Below are positions 59,351 to 64,000 of a DNA stretch of 64,000 bases, in pieces; position 1 is the first letter of the stretch; each line of letters begins with the position of its first letter. The notes below the pieces were generated by a model that saw only the letters and a program-made list of their open reading frames with translations, searched no databases and was not told where the DNA came from. Position numbers and translations under genes: made by a program. The DNA is from Epiperipatus broadwayi (Eukaryota > Onychophora > Udeonychophora > Euonychophora > Peripatidae): positions 248,001 to 312,000 of the forward strand of contig JAQFVV010000032.1 of the NCBI GenBank assembly GCA_028023455.1, read 5' to 3'.

Positions 59351-61950
59351 TGAAACAGTAAGATTCGTATTCGAATCTTAAGTTTCACCTTTTTCTGTCG
59401 TCTCTCACTGACCGGTCTATCCCGTCCAAATTTAAACTTTTTGGTATCGAATTATGTGTGTAGCAATATTAAAATGGATAAATATATGTAGAATTCAGCA
59501 TAAACATGCACACATTTCGATCTCAAATTAAACACAATAAATAGGGATAAAATAGTATAATTTAGATTTCTTTTAGTTATATAATTTTGTATAATTTTAA
59601 TCATTTACTTTGGATTATAAAGTTCATTTTTTCTGCTTTGTTTAAATTTCGTTTAATAATAATTCTAAAAAAATCTGATATAATATTTAATTAAAAGTTA
59701 AAATAATCTTATATTCCCTTTTTGTCTTTGAAATTGAAAAGCATCGGTCAGTGATAGATAATAGATTAATTAAAGAAAAATTCCCCAAAATATAATTAGT
59801 AAATGTAAAATGTAAACAATAGAACAGCAGCTTTCTTTAATTAAAAACCAACAAAATGCGTTGATTATCCTCAGGGCAGATTAAGTAGAACCTAAAATAT
59901 CTTAACAAAAAAATGTGAGAGATCAAGATAAGAAAAGAGGCCATCTTAGACTTGCTGGAGACATTCACTTAAACTTTAGCTTTGCTCTCGATCACTGAGA
60001 GTCTCCAAAAATAATAAAAATATTTTTTTCCTGCCAAAGTATGACTGAGTAAAGCACCGAGATTATTCTCCATCAGGAGATGGCCTATCGGATGTCAAAC
60101 TTTCCATTGCCCATCATAAATTCACCATGAAGATCTGCTGCCTGAAATGAATGAGAAAGCTGCTGCTGCCGTGAAATTAAATGAATTATCTAAATACAAG
60201 AAAGACTTGCCACTCGTGAACTTTTGCTGCTAAACTAATGGAATCAGAAAACTTTTTATAAAACAGGTACCTGTCTGTTCAAACTCTAGAGTACTCTAAT
60301 AATATGCTATAGCTCTTCTTCATACTACTTATCTAAATTATAAAATGTAAAACTACCATATGTATAACTAAAACTGAATAATTAACTTAATGTGTAAATT
60401 TCTCTACTAATCTAGCTTACCTCATTCTATCTTGGGTGCGTATTTTTAAAATCTACATTTTATCTATATTTATTATTTAATTATTGCATGCTCATAATTA
60501 TCTCAATTTTCAAAGTTTAAATCTATGACCGTTTGAAACAGTGAATGCGTGTCACATTTTCATTAATATGTACTTCGTCGGGCTGAGGCAGAGACCAGCC
60601 TGACATTCTTATTTCCTTAATAACTTCACATTCATATAAATCGACATGCATTCAGTGCATCATTTATTGTAATGCAGGGTCTACTACTTCGCAAATGGCT
60701 GGCATATTAGTTGTAATAACTCCCAGTTTATATATATATTGTATTTATTAAATTTAATGAATAATTCTAGAAAATCCCATTTCTTTGAGAGTCGCCAGAG
60801 TTCTTGAGTAAATGTTGGTAATGTAGGGCCAAGTCAGAAATCTATTTAAATCTCATCATAACCATTTATACAGTATACATGTGTTACATTTTAGAGACGC
60901 GATGACCCATTCCGCCGTGAATATTCCGGATTCTCCAGGGTTGAAATTAACCCCAGTCATCCTACACAAGCGGACATAATAAATGCTCCCGTAGGATTTG
61001 ACCTGTCATGCAGCCAGCTGGCAAATTGCGACATGGACCACTTGTCCCTGGTTATGCTTATGTGACACCTTACTTCATCGGGCCGAGGCAGAGACCAGCC
61101 TGACAGTCTTATAAACTCATTCACGGCATTGCAGTTTCAATATACTGCCATTCCATATCGCCTTTCTAAAGCGTACCACATGTTCCTTTACTTAATTTTA
61201 TTATTCTATATATCACTCCGCCTCTGCATTATCCTCATAATTCACTCTCAAATAAATGTTTGCCCTTAGACATAAAATAAATATTTTAATTAAATAAATA
61301 TATGTCTGCCGCTACTCTTAAATCTTACTTTAGACTCTTGCATTGCAAAGGTGTAAATTCCCCAAGGCATGCATTAGAAATACTTACTCGAGAATTTTAG
61401 GTAGCTAGATTACACCTTCAAATAAATGTATTCCTTTTGTAAACATTACAGTATCGGAAATACCGCTACTGAAATCCTCAATATAAAATAATGTCTAAAT
61501 AAATAAATGTATTCTTTAAAATATAATCATGTCGCAAATCCCACTACTGAAGCTGTTAGTCCATAAAATATTATTAGATTGTTTTATTAAATTGTATTAA
61601 TAAATAATTTTAAACTATACGTCTGCAGTTACGTTTCATTTATTCGATACCCATTCTATATAATATTTCCTCGATTATGCCAATATGAATGTTTAATTAA
61701 TATTAGTTTGGTTATTGGCTAACTCGAGAATAAAATCATGAGTCTCTTGCATATCCCTGACCACCATGCCTAAGGAAATATTTACTAATGTCGCATCAGA
61801 TGCATTGTTTCGTGGATTGTATTGTGGAACCGATAAACTATGTTCGAACTCAGTACCATGGGTGGCTTCGCTACTCGATGGTGCTGCTGTTCTGTATGGT
61901 GGTTGAATTCTGCACAATGTTTAAGAGTCACACGTTTTCTGACCGTTACA
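59351..61950. mobile_element. 2.6-kb nested insertion, class unresolved
   Basis: It interrupts the family N left arm exactly between CAGGCTT and GCTTCAATC. Both intact units at 62.3 and 62.77 kb read continuously there, so GCTT (59347-59350 and 61951-61954) is a 4-bp duplication. The insert starts TGAAACAGTAAGA and ends TCTGACCGTTACA; the ends are imperfect inverted repeats (about 10 of 13) with TG and CA outermost, as in LTR elements. It is much less A+T-rich than its surroundings. It contains a 42-bp direct repeat with GAGGCAGAGACCAGCCTGAC at about 60571 and 61077, and A+T-rich repeats sharing AAATAAATGTATTC at about 61424 and 61502. No terminal direct repeats of LTR length and no polymerase domain were found. 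Confidence 0.65.
61693..61917 (-). CDS. Unidentified short frame inside the nested insertion
   Basis: This minus-strand frame of about 74 codons has no ATG at its 5' end (TTG at 61917) and an in-frame stop two codons upstream. It has a balanced composition (for example SSSEATHGTEFEHSLSVP) unlike the A+T-rich chance frames elsewhere. No domain was recognised. It lies just inside the right end of the insertion and could be a remnant of an element protein. The overlapping + strand frame 61788-61991 crosses the insertion junction and is an artefact. Confidence 0.2.
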   Translation of the reverse strand: MCRIQPPYRTAAPSSSEATHGTEFEHSLSVPQYNPRNNASDATLVNISLGMVVRDMQETHDFILELANNQTNIN

Positions 61951-62052
61951 GCTTCAATCTACTCCAACTCTTCAACTATCCATCCAATTGAAAATCTGAT
62001 GATGAAATGATCAAAGGCCATCCTGAGGCCGAGATTCTTGTACTCATATACC

Positions 62053-62075
62053 CTATATATATATATATATATATA
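62053..62075. repeat. (TA)n tract in family N
   Basis: A short TA expansion at the start of the first right-hand unit. It is absent from the second unit, which reads TATATATTACAAATATAG there. Confidence 0.8.
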
Positions 62076-63018
62076 CAGATATATAATAAGCCTGTGTTTC
62101 AGTTATTACATACTAGAGATGTCTGCCTATCCCATGTATATGTATTAAATAGATTATGTCCTGTACATGAGGCATCAGATTGACCTTAGGTCAACATGGG
62201 TGTGATAAGAATCTCAGCCTCAGGGGTGGCCTTTGAGCATTTCATCATCAGATTTTAATTGGATGGACAGTTAAAGAGTTGGAGTGTGGAGTAGATTGAA
62301 GCCTGTCCATTAAAGTATAAAGATTGGCTATCTTAATATATATTTGAGCACTTATAGCATATATGTGTAGAGATGGTAATCTGGACCAATTGATGATTGC
62401 TGGTTTAGCATGAAATATGTATATTGGTGATTATTTATCTTTTCAACATATATGTGGTCAAGGGTATCAGTGTTATGAGATAGAGTGGAGAGTGGTGGAA
62501 TGTGAAAGTCTGTGTTCATATACCCTATATATTACAAATATAGACACAGGTATATAATAAGGCTGTGTTTCAGTTATTACATAGTAAAGATGTCTGTCCA
62601 TTCCTTGTATATGTATTATATGGGTTATATCCTATACATGAGGGGTCAGATTGACCTATTGTCAACATGGATGTGACAAGAATCTCATCCTCAGGGTGAC
62701 CTTTGAACGTTTCATCATCAGATTTTCAATTGGATGGACAGTTGAAGAGTTGGAGTGTGGAGTAGATTGAAGCCTGTCCATTAAAGTATAAAGATTGGCT
62801 ATCTTAATATATATCTGAGCACTTATAGCATATATGTGTAGAGATGGTAATCTGGACCAACTGATGATTTCTGGTTTAGCATGAAATATGTATATTGGTG
62901 ATTATTTATCTTTTCAACATATATGTGGTCACGAGTATCAGTGTTATGAGATAATGTGGAGAGTGGTGGACTGTGTGAAAGTCTGTCGTCATATACCCTA
63001 TATATTTCATTTAATAAA

Positions 63019-64000
63019 GTGACTTGACAAAAATAATTTTTTACATTGTCACAAACTTATAAATTTCTCTGAAAATTATGGAACTCTGACCAAAAATAAT
63101 CAAGTAGGGGGATGTATAATAAGTATGACTTATTATGATTTAGAACAGTATAAACATTAACTCTTAATCGCTTAATAAAAGAATTGTTCATCATTAAAAG
63201 TAGCAGTTATTTTTACAAAAATAAATCTCTTTGTTTCTAAAAGATGAAATTTTTCATCCTCCAAAACCAAATTTAACTTCTAAAACTACCTCCAATATTT
63301 ATAATTTCAATGTCACTCATTATTAGTGGTTATGGGAATTCAAAATAATAATGGAATAACGGATTTGAGAGATATATTTAAAATAGAATACAATGAAGCA
63401 GACTATTATGCAGTCACAATAATATTAAAAGTGGATGTATATTCTATCTTATTTTTTAACTTACATGTCAAATAATAGTGAAGAAAACACAACTGGATTA
63501 CGTGTGTAAATTTAGTAATCTTAAATATGTTCATGCCATAAAACAATAGCTGAACATAAAAAATACTTCAAGTTTATTATTTTACAACTTAAAGAACAGA
63601 GTAAAATAGGGAATTATATTAAAAATATGATGCAATATTGTCAGATGGATTTCAAAATTGTTGCATCATTCTTATTCAATAATGGATCCTGAAGTCAGGA
63701 GGTTCAATTCATATTAATAATATTGGTTACAATTGCAATAAAAGGTGTGGAAATAATTTTTAGATATAGGGATTCATTTCTAAAAATTAAGATCAAAATT
63801 AAATAAAAAAATTATTTTTTAATAAATTAATTAATTTATATTCATATCCAAAATAAAGCTTGATGTCCTGAAAAAAAAAAGCCAAGCACTATTTTGTTGA
63901 AACTAAACAAAATATGTTGTTAGTATTCTCCATACATATAACTGTAAAAATTCAAATAATTACATATATTTTGAATCAAAAAAATTAAAAAATAAATTTT
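63019..64000. other. A+T-rich non-coding stretch
   Basis: No gene was seen. Around 63675-63700, GTCAGGAGGTTCAATTC resembles a polymerase III box B, but no box A or duplication was found. Confidence 0.45.

Larger units (their letters stand above)
59066..63018. mobile_element. Large inverted and tandem composite element (family N)
   Basis: An 11-bp direct repeat, CATTTAATAAA, at 59066-59076 and 63008-63018 encloses the composite. The left arm (59077-59350 continuing at 61951-62043) is the reverse complement of the right unit 62044-62515. That unit is repeated in tandem at 62516-62988 (period about 472 bp, marked by TCATATACCCTATATAT at each start). The left arm is interrupted by a 2.6-kb insertion. 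Unit landmarks are TTCATCATCAGATTTT, GGAGTAGATTGAAGCCTGTC, TAGAGATGGTAATCTGGACC. No reading frame is conserved across units. The duplication lies in A+T-rich sequence and could be partly chance. Confidence 0.75.

Noticed and set aside
61788-61991. 67-codon + strand frame
   Set aside because: It crosses the junction of the nested insertion and family N, so it cannot be an original gene.
1-64000. CRISPR array, bacterial operons, rRNA genes
   Set aside because: No regularly spaced identical short repeats with unique spacers, no bacterial gene organisation and no rRNA core sequence were seen.

Overview
This window looks like gene-poor, very A+T-rich animal nuclear DNA (roughly three quarters A+T by eye). 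No open reading frame has the length, codon pattern or domain content of a host gene. No rRNA gene, CRISPR array, operon or bacterial-type signal was seen. The repeat content (Gypsy LTR element, Penelope-like elements, a tRNA-derived SINE, a hAT-like MITE, long TA and TG microsatellites) fits an invertebrate with a large genome. A mollusc such as a cephalopod, or another A+T-rich invertebrate, is possible, but nothing here is diagnostic of species.

Layout. 1-5.5 kb: simple A+T-rich DNA with two copies of a foldback family ('family L'), one mini-SINE and one small coding-like fragment. 7.5-10.75 kb: a decayed Gypsy-type LTR retrotransposon on the + strand, with two diverged LTRs, gag zinc knuckles and integrase remnants; the reverse transcriptase is missing. 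14.05-15.1 kb: a coiled-coil ORF followed by a broken GDSL/esterase-like region, as in ORF1 of some non-LTR elements. 16.6-17.6 kb: a third family-L composite. 19.2-20.0 kb: two Penelope-like 3' ends joined head to head, inside a 14-bp duplication. 22.0-23.8 kb: a hairpin, then an inverted-plus-tandem composite inside a 15-bp duplication. 25.5 kb: a second SINE copy. 28.7 kb: a foldback. 29.4-30.85 kb: family L followed by a Penelope-like element with a GIY-YIG domain. 31-35 kb: microsatellites and a 109-bp family-L insertion with a clean 15-bp duplication. 35.7-36.1 kb: a solo-LTR-like block. 36-45 kb: extremely A+T-rich, C richer than G, no elements recognised. 47.8-49.05 kb: a degenerate tandem array of about 270 bp period. 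51.3-51.9 kb: family L. 55.2-55.7 kb: hAT-like MITE. 56.2-56.95 kb: another Penelope-like fragment. 58.95-63.0 kb: a SINE, then a 3.9-kb inverted and tandem composite interrupted by a 2.6-kb insertion.

The most interesting pattern is architectural. Several unrelated repeat families share one layout: diverging or inverted partial copies, often with an extra tandem copy, lying inside one 11-15-bp target-site duplication. One of these composites is demonstrably Penelope-like by its protein sequence. This suggests that the others, which are non-coding, may be products of Penelope-like reverse transcription with strand switching. That link is inference.
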